From assembly GCF_963664415.1 (NCBI RefSeq), contig NZ_OY761440.1, forward strand, positions 1,364,001 through 1,428,000: a stretch of 64,000 nucleotides of DNA, read 5' to 3'. Under the pieces are notes generated by a model, which worked only from the letters and a program-made list of their open reading frames with translations, made no database searches and had not been told where the DNA came from. Below are positions 56,483 through 64,000 of the stretch, piece after piece. How positions within the stretch are numbered: position 1 is the first letter of the stretch; each line of letters begins with the position of its first letter. Both the position numbers and the translations under genes were made by a program. This DNA comes from an uncultured Desulfobacter sp. GTDB taxonomy: Bacteria > Desulfobacterota > Desulfobacteria > Desulfobacterales > Desulfobacteraceae.

Positions 56483-57526
56483 CTATCCTGTACCGACAGG
56501 CTTTATTCCGAGGATTTTCATAGGCTTCCCGCAATGGGGGCATTTAAAAACAGGCCTTGGCCGAAGCACTATTGCCATAATCCGAACGTGGAGAATCATC
56601 TGTACTAGGAAGAGCAATTTCTTGGCATTCCCGTGAAGAAAGCCGTAATCTCTTGCCCTACGAAATCCCCTGGGCAACACATGAAGCAGGATCAGGTGCA
56701 GAAACTCCTCTCCTTTAAGGGTTCGCCTGCACATCTCTTTGGTTTTACCGTCAATATACATGAAGGTAACCCGGCCATCCTGATTGGCAATGATATTACG
56801 TTCGCTGATCACTCCCCGGTATAAATATCTGGACAGGTACTTCAGGGCAGACATGCCGGTTCCGACCCTGGCACAATCGACAATCCATTTGGAACGAGCA
56901 CCTTTGGGAATTGGCAAATTCTCTTTGTTCAATCCGTTCAGGAAACGTGCCCGAAAAACTTTGGCCAGGGCTTTTCGATTAAACAAATACTTGCCTTTTT
57001 TCTTTTTCCATTGCCGCCTGGATGGGTCAACACCGCCACCTGGAACAACTACATGAATATGCGGGTGAAAATCCAATCTTCTGCTATGAGTGTGAAGAAC
57101 CATGGTCATACCGATTTGGGCCCCAAGGTGCCGGGGATTTAGCCCAAATTCTTTCAACGTGCTGGATACACATGAAAACATCAGAGAATAAACTGTCCGT
57201 TGATTCCGGTATGCAACTTCCCTGAACTGACAGGGCAAGGTAAAAGTTACCATGAAATACTGGACGGGAAGCTGTTTATTTTGCTGCCGGTCAATCCATT
57301 GGCTTGTCTCATGGTTTTGACAATGGGGACAATTGCGGTTTCCACAGGACAGTGGATGCAGTTGTGTATGATTGCAGTCTGGACAGACCGTATAAATCTG
57401 CCCGGCGTCTGGTGTACGGCAACTAACTATGGCGTTTAAGGCTTTGATCTGTTCCGGCAATGCCGTATCCCCGTAACGAGTCAGAAATGCATCATAATAT
57501 TCTTCAATGATATGAGAAAGTCGCAT
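56483..57526 (-). CDS. IS91-family HUH transposase
   Basis: 347 residues. The N-terminal zinc ribbon (CPDCNHTQLHPLSCGNRNCP, then HCQNHE) is followed by FMVTFTLPCQFRE. The HUH motif is in RRLDFHPHIHVVVPGGGVD, and the Tyr-containing helix in ALKYLSRYLYRGVISERNI. IS91 transposases move DNA by rolling-circle replication. The gene lies 2 bp after the tyrosine-recombinase gene on the same strand, an arrangement seen in several IS91-like elements. The C-terminus has the usual CPHCGKPM zinc motif. No frameshift in this gene. Confidence 0.92.
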   Translation of the reverse strand: MRLSHIIEEYYDAFLTRYGDTALPEQIKALNAIVSCRTPDAGQIYTVCPDCNHTQLHPLSCGNRNCPHCQNHETSQWIDRQQNKQLPVQYFMVTFTLPCQFREVAYRNQRTVYSLMFSCVSSTLKEFGLNPRHLGAQIGMTMVLHTHSRRLDFHPHIHVVVPGGGVDPSRRQWKKKKGKYLFNRKALAKVFRARFLNGLNKENLPIPKGARSKWIVDCARVGTGMSALKYLSRYLYRGVISERNIIANQDGRVTFMYIDGKTKEMCRRTLKGEEFLHLILLHVLPRGFRRARDYGFLHGNAKKLLFLVQMILHVRIMAIVLRPRPVFKCPHCGKPMKILGIKPVGTG

Positions 57527-57528
57527 GA

Positions 57529-58433
57529 TTAAACCTTCCAGAAATCTACATGAATGGTGTTAATCAAATCATTGATGGTCGTCCTGCAGTCCTTTTCCGT
57601 GACATCAGTAAGGTGTGCGTAACGTGCAGTTGTTTCAGGGCGGGCATGGCCAAGAAGGGCCTGGATGTGGCGAAGGCTTAAGCCCTTTTCAAGCAGATGG
57701 GTCGCAAAACTGTGGCGCAAAGAGTGTATGGAAACTTTTTTTTGATACCGCAATCGGCGACTACAGCCTTCATGGCATTTTGGACACCACCCCGGTCCAT
57801 ATGAGATTTTGCCTTCTGGATGGTTTCCAGTGAACCGTTGGCATTGGGAAAAAGCAGTTTGGGGTGTTGATGTCTTTTCCATAGTTCCCGCAGTCCGACC
57901 AGGGTGCGGTCCGGTAAGGGAATTAGCCGGTCTTTATGGCCTTTCCCTCTCCGGATATGGACAAGTTTTCGTGCTGCATCAATATCTCTCACTTGCAGGG
58001 ACAATGCCTCTCCCAAACGCAGGCCCATGGAATAAGTTGTCAGCAGGAAAACCCGGTAACGCAGTTTGCGTGTCGCACCGATGAGCTTTTCCACCTCACC
58101 AGGAGTCAAAATGTCCGGAATGGTTTTAACCTTAGGCGGCTTAACAATATTCAACCAATTCCATTCTTTTTTCAAAACAAATTTCCAGAAATGCTGGAGT
58201 CCAAGGCGATCAATTTTGACTGTACTCCATGAATGAGAGTCAACCAAATCGGAAAAGTAATCTTCAAGTTGTTCGGGTTCAAGTTTGTCCGGGCAGCAGT
58301 CAAAGTAATCTCTTACCCGCCGGATGGCCCTGGAATAAGCATCAATGGTTTTTTGAGCCTTTCCCTGAAGTCTAAGGGTTTTTAAATGGCGCTCATAGAG
58401 TTCGTTAAAACGGTTTACTTCGGATGTGTTCAT
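57529..58433 (-). CDS. IS91-associated tyrosine recombinase requiring a -1 frameshift at an A8 run
   Basis: The first frame (from 58433) encodes the SAM-like core-binding domain (LKTLRLQGKAQKTIDAYSRA) and the start of the catalytic domain with the first Arg (SMGLRLGEALSL). At A8 (57736-57743, minus strand) it must slip -1 to read KKVSIHSLRHSFATHLLEKG (HxxRH) and GHARPETTARYAHL (His and nucleophile Tyr). The site is C-AAA-AAA-AAG, containing the efficient slippery heptamer A-AAA-AAG. The corrected protein has ~300 residues with all catalytic residues. Either programmed frameshifting or a lost base. It is coupled to the IS91 transposase 2 bp downstream. Confidence 0.85.
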
Positions 58434-58434
58434 G

Positions 58435-58496
58435 GTATACTCCTTTAATTATAGATAGTTGGGATCTTCCGTTTGATCCCACAATTAGGAGTATAC
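58435..58496. repeat. Nested inverted repeat upstream of the IS91 recombinase gene
   Basis: GTATACTCCT (58435) and AGGAGTATAC (58487-58496) form the outer arms. TGGGATC (58460-58466) and GATCCCA (58475-58481) form the inner arms. The structure overlaps the recombinase ribosome site (AGGAGTATAC) and could be an operator, an attachment-type crossover site, or the subterminal hairpin of the IS91 end. A separate GCCGC-GCGA-GCGGC hairpin lies ~20 bp further on. Confidence 0.6.
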
Positions 58497-58670
58497 ATAA
58501 CTTTGGGGTTTTCCGCCGCGCGAGCGGCTTCGTTCAACGATAGGCTTAACCCTAACGTATCGATTCTAATTGTACGGAGAAAGAAGGGGCTGTTTTCGAT
58601 AATTTTAATAAAAAGGTACTCTACACTTTTTCCAAGATTTCAATAGGAAAAAGTGGCCTTTTTTGTGAAT

Positions 58671-58718
58671 CCGGGGCCACCTTACTTAATTGATAGTCAT
58701 TAAGCAAGGTGGCCCCGG
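58671..58718. repeat. Long hairpin at the left edge of the duplicated module (copy 2)
   Basis: CCGGGGCCACCTTACTTAAT (58671-58690) and ATTAAGCAAGGTGGCCCCGG (58699-58718) pair at 19 of 20 positions around an 8-base loop. It is the counterpart of 32763-32809, here without the bulge. Homology with copy 1 starts within a few bases to the left. Confidence 0.72.
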
Positions 58719-58829
58719 AATTACTGATAATTATTTTTTCTTTGATTTGATCTGAATAATCGCCTGATGAGGGCGGGCCTGGACGTCCATGTATCAAAAT
58801 GTGTTGAAAAAGTTTCAATCTTCAGATAC

Positions 58830-58849
58830 TAATTAGTTGTGACTAATTA
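58830..58849. promoter_or_regulatory. TAATTAGT palindrome upstream of AraC gene (copy 2)
   Basis: TAATTAGT-TGTG-ACTAATTA, arms identical to the site at 32921-32940; only one loop base differs. Likely the same operator. Confidence 0.5.
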
Positions 58850-58925
58850 TATTATTAGCGTAAGATATTTTTAAAGAAGCTGTAAATCAATTTATGGGTT
58901 GTATTCGTTTGCCATTATAAACACC

Positions 58926-59936
58926 ATGCCGACCAAACCGTTTACCATAGATGATAAAGATTTTTACGGTGATCTTTGTAACCCTGCCAAGTTCATGGGA
59001 AAGCAAGACGGCTACGAATACATTCATCATTTCCCATGTGAAATATGTAATGGTTTTTGCTACTCGATCAAATTAAGACCCGGACTGAGTCTTTCCATCT
59101 TTAACCATCAGTCAACCAGACCATATTTGTTAAATTATCAAGATCCCGGAAATCGTTTTGCAATGCTCTTTACATTACCTGATGCTGCCGGAAACCATTC
59201 ATCTGTTTCCGCGCACAATAATCATCCTCAATCGCACACAGACGATACGGAAGGCTGCTTCCTGGGATATATGCCGGAGGGCTGCGGTGTGATAACGCGC
59301 CCTGAACCAATCAGCTTTCGCGGTATTTTTATTGAAGTAGAGCTATGGTTAATGAAACAGTTTTGTGAGGATTGTGATAGTCAAATCCCTGATGACCTCA
59401 ATTCTGTTTTGGGGGCTTCATCCTTTAACTACTCTTTTAAGAAAAGTCTGAATCTAACCCCAACGATAAATCTACGGCTCCATGAAATATTGAATTGCCG
59501 GTATCAAGGCAGCAGCAGACGTTTTTTTCTTGAAAGCAAGGCATTAGAGCTTTTTGTCCATGGTTTTGAACAGCTCAAATGCAACACAAGGCGGAACCGG
59601 GATACGTATCCTTTCGGTATTCATACTAATGATTTTATTATCCAGACCCAGGAAATATTATTGGGTAATATGGCGGCCCCACCGTCCCTCACTGAAATTG
59701 CCAGGCAGGTCGGGGTTAACAAGACAAAACTCAACCAGTGCTTCCGTAAGGTCCATGGCGTCAGTGTATTTGAATATCTGCGTATTTGCCGGCTGGAAAA
59801 AGCAAAAGATTTATTGATTTGTGGGGAAAAAACCGTAACCGAAATTGCCCTGGACGTTGGATACAACCACCATTGTAACTTTACCACGGAATTTAAAAAA
59901 TATTTTGGGGTAAATCCCATTACATACCGCAAATAA
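58926..59936 (+). CDS. AraC-family (PchR-like) regulator, module 3
   Basis: 336 residues from ATG 58926. It is a recent duplicate of the regulator at 33017: the last ~130 residues, including both helix-turn-helix motifs, are virtually identical. The sensing half differs at clustered positions: LSIFNHQSTRPYLLN versus LSLFQHQSNRPYVLN, EGCGVITRPEPISFRG versus EGTCLITRPESVSFRC, and NYSFKKS versus NRFSKKS. The pattern suggests the same target promoters but a changed ligand. The downstream receptor gene is interrupted by an IS1634-type element, so this regulator may now act only on other receptors. Confidence 0.9.
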   Translation: MPTKPFTIDDKDFYGDLCNPAKFMGKQDGYEYIHHFPCEICNGFCYSIKLRPGLSLSIFNHQSTRPYLLNYQDPGNRFAMLFTLPDAAGNHSSVSAHNNHPQSHTDDTEGCFLGYMPEGCGVITRPEPISFRGIFIEVELWLMKQFCEDCDSQIPDDLNSVLGASSFNYSFKKSLNLTPTINLRLHEILNCRYQGSSRRFFLESKALELFVHGFEQLKCNTRRNRDTYPFGIHTNDFIIQTQEILLGNMAAPPSLTEIARQVGVNKTKLNQCFRKVHGVSVFEYLRICRLEKAKDLLICGEKTVTEIALDVGYNHHCNFTTEFKKYFGVNPITYRK

Positions 59937-60228
59937 AAACCTTTCACAGACCATACTCCTCGTTAGTTTTCATTTATATTGGGCTAACAAAAAATTGTTT
60001 CTCGACCAAAAGAATTAATTTCTTAAAGCAAAGCAATCCCCGGAAAAACTTCCTATTAATGGGTTCGTTTTTACAATTGTTGCATTAAAAGAGAATATTT
60101 TAAGGAACCGATTCAAAGGCTTATCACTAATTATATCAAAACCCTATAAATAGCCAATTCCGGACAATTATCCAGCTTTGACAAAACAACTAAGCCTGCA
60201 CTAACACAGAGAAAGGGATACGTTGAGA

Positions 60229-61879
60229 ATGAAAACTATTATCAGGAAAAAATTGAACGAAATGTTATCAGTCAGTTTGCTTATTGTCCTGTTTGGTATG
60301 TCGACTATTGCAACTGCCCAGGCAGAAGAAACTAATAAGCATGAAACCAGTTTGGACGCTATTGTGGTTACGGCCCAAAAAACCGAGGAAAATCTCCGGG
60401 ACGTGCCGGTGAGTGTTACCGTGCTGGACGATCTTACCCTGGAAGATCAGCAAATCAAGGATCTTCAAGATCTATATAACTATATCCCCAATGTATATCA
60501 GCCAAGTGGGGAAACGCCTTCAATCAGGGGGATCCGGGCTGATACGACTACCCAGTCTGTATCAGCCGGGCTCTATGTTGACGGCGTGCCGACCACAACC
60601 GGAGTTGGTTTCCTGGCCTTGATGAACGGCGTGGAGCGTGTGGAGGTACTACGGGGACCACAGGGGACCTTATACGGAAAAAATACCTTGGCCGGTGTTA
60701 TTAACGTGATTACCAAAAAGCCGGGCAATGAGCGAGAGGGGAACGTGTATGCCGAAATCGGAGAAGATAACAAATACGAAGTCGGTGGGTTTTTCAACGC
60801 CCCGATTATTAAGGATAAATTTTATGTCGGGCTTACCGGAAGATTTTATCAAAAAGACGGATTAATTGAGAACACTTATCTTAATGACACCGCCGATGAC
60901 CGAGAAGACTTTTACGGCAAATTGTATCTGCGGCTGACACCCACGGACAAGCTGGACATTTCTCTGATATCTTCAATCTTGGAACCTGATAACGGTGGTC
61001 TTTCTCGAAACCTTGTTTCGGCTGAGAACCTTTTCGAAGTTGAATATGATGTGGATGAATACACTAATTTTTCAAAAGAGACACACGCGTTAAACTTCTC
61101 ATACCAATTTGACAATTTTACGCTTAACTCCGTCACAAGCTACCAGAAAACAACAATGGAATCGTTCCAAGATGAGGATCATACCTCAGAAGCAATAAGC
61201 TATATGAAGATAGATATGCCATATGAAACCTGGGCACAAGAGTTGAGACTAAATGGGGAAAAGGGAAAACTGAAATGGCTGGCCGGTTTGTACGCAGATA
61301 AATTCGAAAAGTCAGGTGGATTTAGTACTACTTTCGTTAAGACAGGCTTCAAATATGAGAATTATACTGATATTAACGAAAATACAATTGGTATTTTTGG
61401 ACATGTGGACTACCAGCTTACCGATCGATTTTCCGTCACCTTTGGTCTTCGCTATGATAACGACCACAAAGAGAGCGACGACCATGTCAATGATGAATAT
61501 GAAGAGGCGGATTATTCCGCCTTTTCTCCCAAATTTGCCCTGCGATACAAAATCAATAACCAGATCACGACCTATGCCACGGTGGCAAAGGGGTATAAAA
61601 GCGGCGGGTTTTATATGTTTGCTGCGGATGGGTATCCCACAGATTATGATCAGGAAACGTTATGGAACTATGAAGTAGGCGTTAAAAGTGCCTTGATGGA
61701 TAACCGGCTGATGCTCAACGCCGCGGTTTATTATATGGATCATTCCGATATGCAGGTTTTAACATCAATAGAAAATGGTACGGGATATATATCCAACGCC
61801 GCCAGCGCCACTTCTATGGGTTTTGAACTGGAGAGTAACTTTATTATTAATAAAAATTTCTCTGCGTTTGCAAATTTAA
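60229..61879 (+). pseudogene. TonB-dependent receptor, module 3, 5' part (interrupted by IS)
   Basis: The start and signal peptide match module 1 (MKTIIRKKLNEMLSVSLLIV). Plug and most of the barrel are intact and ~93% identical to the receptor at 34319, with differences in likely exposed segments (VYQPSGETPSIRG; SFQDEDHTSEAISYMK; SIENGTGYIS). At 61879 an IS1634-type element cuts the gene; the reading runs only six codons into the element before a stop. The remaining barrel strands continue at 63740. Unless the IS leaves precisely, no functional receptor is made. Confidence 0.92.
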
Positions 61880-63744
61880 CCTGTGTTCGACAGTTGTAGG
61901 TTCATTTTTTTAAAATTTTGTCAAAATATCCAATAAAATCAGCTCGAATGTGATTCCTGACGCCAAAACTTGTAGGCACACGACTTGTTGGTTTATGCTT
62001 GACATTAATGACGATACATGCTTTTTCTATGGGCATGTATGTACGCACAATAAAACGCAGAAACAAAGATGGGTCCGAGGTCGAGTATGTTCAGTTAGCC
62101 CACAATACTCGTCATCCAGAAAAAGGCTATTCACGAGCCGAGGTCGTCTACTCCTTCGGGCGGCGGGACCAACTCGACGTAGCCGCCCTCAAGCGCTTAG
62201 TCAGCAGCCTCAGCCGGTTCATCAGCCCCGAAGACATTCAGGACCTTGAAGCCCAAAGCGCCGGGCTCAAGTTCATATCCAGCAGGCCGGCAGGGGGAGC
62301 CCTGCTGCTCAAAGGCTTGTGGGAACGCATTGGGATTGACCGCTGCCTTGCCAATGCATTGAAACACACAGAGTTCAAAGCGCCGATTTCGGATGCGATT
62401 TTTGCAATGGTGGCCAACAGGGCACTGGCTCCGTCTTCCAAACTTGCCGTCGAAGAGTGGGTAGCCAAGGATGTTCATCTGGACATTGAGGCGCCGATCA
62501 AGGCTCAGCACCTTTACCGGAGTATGGACTTCCTGCTTAAGAATGCGGAGGCCATCCAAGAGAAGGTGTTCTGGACAACGGCTCAACTGCTGAATCTCAC
62601 GGTGGACCTGATCTTCTTTGATACAACCAACACTTATTTTGAAATGGAAGACACCAACGACTCGGAGCTGCTTGCTTTTGGGAAATCTAAACACAAAAGA
62701 GATGACCTGCCCCAAGTCACCATTGGCCTGGCCGTGACACGGGAAGGTATCCCGGTCCGTTGCTGGGTTCTGCCGGGCAACCAAAATGACGCCAAGTGCG
62801 TCGATACCGTTCAAAAGGATTTGAACGACTGGCGGCTTGGCAACGTGATTTGGGCCATGGACCGTGGCATGACCAGCGAAGAGAATCGAAAAAACCTCCA
62901 AAGAGCCGGGGGACAGTACATCCTTGGTGAAAAGTTGAGGGGCCCCAATGTAAATGAAGAAGCCCTGAACCGGGGTGGGCGGTTCAAAAAGGTCAACGAC
63001 AATCTCCATATCAAAGAGGTCTTTGTCGGTGAGGGCAGCGGCAGGCGCCGGTTCGTCATCGCTTACAACCCAGAACAGGCTGAACACGACAAACATGTCA
63101 GGGCAAGGAACCTGGAGCGGATCGAAAGCATATCTCAAATCCAAATATGCTCTCCTGGCACACCGGTCCATGGGCAGATACCTCAAGGAACTGAAGTCAG
63201 GCAAGCTGACGGTGGATAAGGCTAAGATTAAGCAGGCGGAAAAGCTGGACGGCAAATATCTTTTGAGCACAAGCGACAAAAGCCTGTCGGCTGAGGATAT
63301 CGCCCTTGGCTACAAACAACTCATGGAAGTCGAGCGCGCGTTCCGCACTTTAAAGTCCACCCTGTCCCTCCGGCCTGTCTACCACACCAAAGACGACCGC
63401 ATCCGCTCTCATGTCCTGTGCTGTGCTGGCTGGCCCTGCTCCTGGTGCGGATTACCGAGCTGGAGACCGGCTTGAGCTGGCCCAGGGTCCGCGCCGAGCT
63501 GGAACGGCTCCATTTAGGCGAATTCTTGCATAAAGATGGGCGTGTACTACAGTACACAGAACTCACTCAAAATCAGCGTAACCTATTTAAAAAATTAAAC
63601 ATAAAACTTCCTGCGAAAATCAAGCCCATAGGATAAACACTTAAAATATGTAGGCACTACGCCATTTTAGAGGGATAGCTGTATCTCTTTATTGATAGGG
63701 CTTTCCGGATTTCGTATACCTACGGCTGTCGAACAGGAGTTTAA
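61875..63744 (+). mobile_element. IS1634-family insertion in the module 3 receptor gene
   Basis: Comparison with the intact receptor places the element at 61880-63739 (1,860 bp), flanked by TTTAA (61875-61879 and 63740-63744), a 5-bp duplication. Its ends share TGTTCGACAG plus GTAGG in inverted orientation (CCTGTGTTCGACAG left; complement of the right end CTCCTGTTCGACAG). The transposase gene inside has two frameshifts, so the copy is probably immobile on its own. Confidence 0.85.
62035..63636 (+). pseudogene. IS1634-family transposase with two frameshifts
   Basis: The first frame, from ATG 62035, covers the N-terminal half (VYSFGRRDQLDVAALKRLVS) and the DDE core (LIFFDTTNTYFEME, GNVIWAMDRGMTSEEN). 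Near 63135 the frame must shift to read SKAYLKSKYALLAHRSMGRY and VERAFRTLKSTLSLRPVYH (catalytic Glu region). Near 63418 a second shift leads to LCWLALLLVRITELETG and the end at 63636. The second break lies in TGTGCTGTGC, a tandem duplication, pointing to a real slippage mutation. Corrected length ~530 residues, normal for IS1634. Confidence 0.85.
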
Positions 63745-64000
63745 GTATCAGCGATTCGAAGTTTGACGAATTCAGCGATGCAAAGGGGACTTATGATGAC
63801 AATGACAAATCCTACGCCCCTCACTATACCTATGCGGTTGGTTTGAAATATCGTGGAGATGGAGGATTCTATGCCGGCGTGAACGTGACCGGCTACGGGA
63901 AATCCTATCTGGACAACGCCAACGAATACGAGATGGATGCCTATGAGCTGGTCAATGCCAAAATTGGCTACGAGTGGGAACATGTTGATTTCTATATCTA
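63740..64000 (+). pseudogene. TonB-dependent receptor, module 3, 3' part (continues beyond window)
   Basis: Right of the IS the barrel resumes (ISDSKFDEFSDAKGTYDDND, YTYAVGLKYRGDGGFYAG), closely matching residues ~560-640 of the receptor at 34319, and runs off the window edge in the strand before the expected end. No start codon; it is the severed tail of the gene at 60229. Confidence 0.9.

Larger units (their letters stand above)
58497..58925. other. Region between IS91 unit and third AraC gene
   Basis: About 430 bp. It starts with the GC hairpin near 58517 that may mark the IS91 end. From about 58670 it is a copy of the 32.76-33.0 kb region (hairpin, palindrome, regulator 5' end). A minus-strand open frame (58621-58818) repeats the first half of the doubtful protein at 32628. 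No independent gene supported. Confidence 0.4.

Noticed and set aside
62197..63279. 360-codon open frame on the minus strand
   Set aside because: It is the antisense shadow of the IS1634 transposase, with no ribosome site or recognisable domain.

Overview
The window looks like an accessory, insertion-sequence-rich stretch of chromosome from a Desulfobacteraceae-like sulfate-reducing bacterium. This rests on protein content and a moderate G+C content: a Tat-exported ferredoxin / NrfD / multihaem cytochrome c membrane complex, two TunR-type regulators (a family known from sulfate reducers), and cysteine-rich PAS sensors. No rRNA, tRNA or CRISPR array was recognised.

Layout. 1-0.84 kb: edge-truncated IS1595-type transposase. 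1.5-4.3 kb: RlmN-type rRNA methyltransferase, a GGDEF diguanylate cyclase and a NADAR protein. 4.3-6.1 kb: IS110-family element with a start-codon hairpin and a structured 3' flank. 6.2-12.1 kb: sirtuin deacylase; a coupled alpha/beta hydrolase-NUDIX pair; a 2-isopropylmalate-synthase-type gene behind a Leu/Ile/Val attenuator with a visible leader peptide; a decaying ArsR-permease-thioredoxin-TauE cluster. 12.5-15.3 kb: Na/Pi-cotransporter-PhoU protein, then a complete IS1595 copy with an 8-bp target duplication. 15.4-21.2 kb: ferredoxin/NrfD/13-haem cytochrome operon, divergent from a sigma-54 activator, with a good sigma-54 promoter and repeated candidate enhancer boxes between them.

21.25-25.8 kb holds a block of six genes inserted between the activator and a TunR-like regulator. 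It encodes a DDE (rve) transposase and an overlapping AAA ATPase (TnsB/TnsC or MuA/MuB logic), preceded by a DnaG-type CHC2 zinc-finger protein, a helical protein and a small Cys-cluster protein. It carries inverted TGTAACG sites and a ~70-bp tandem repeat. A second copy of the activator-TunR junction at 43.7 kb lacks the block. This is the best candidate here for an undescribed mobile system.

25.8-32.3 kb: TunR-like regulator, chemotaxis receptor, integrase remnants, an internally deleted serine recombinase, and a MarR-methyltransferase pair with twin operators. 32.6-36.3 kb, 52.8-56.3 kb and 58.7-64 kb: three AraC(PchR-like)-TonB-dependent-receptor modules. The first and third are a recent duplication whose regulators keep the DNA-binding domain but vary in the sensing domain. 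IS66-like, IS66, IS91 and IS1634 elements lie among them; the IS1634 copy interrupts the third receptor. 38.2-39.2 kb: ParD-like antitoxin with a zeta-type kinase toxin. 43.1-45.9 kb: sigma-54-activator fragment, second TunR and a TauE/SafE transporter behind an operator-covered promoter. 46-52.2 kb: a large BvgS-like hybrid kinase (frameshifted in this sequence) with an HD-GYP response regulator.

Several recombination genes share one peculiarity: an A8 run where a -1 shift restores the full protein. This is either programmed frameshifting or a systematic single-base loss.
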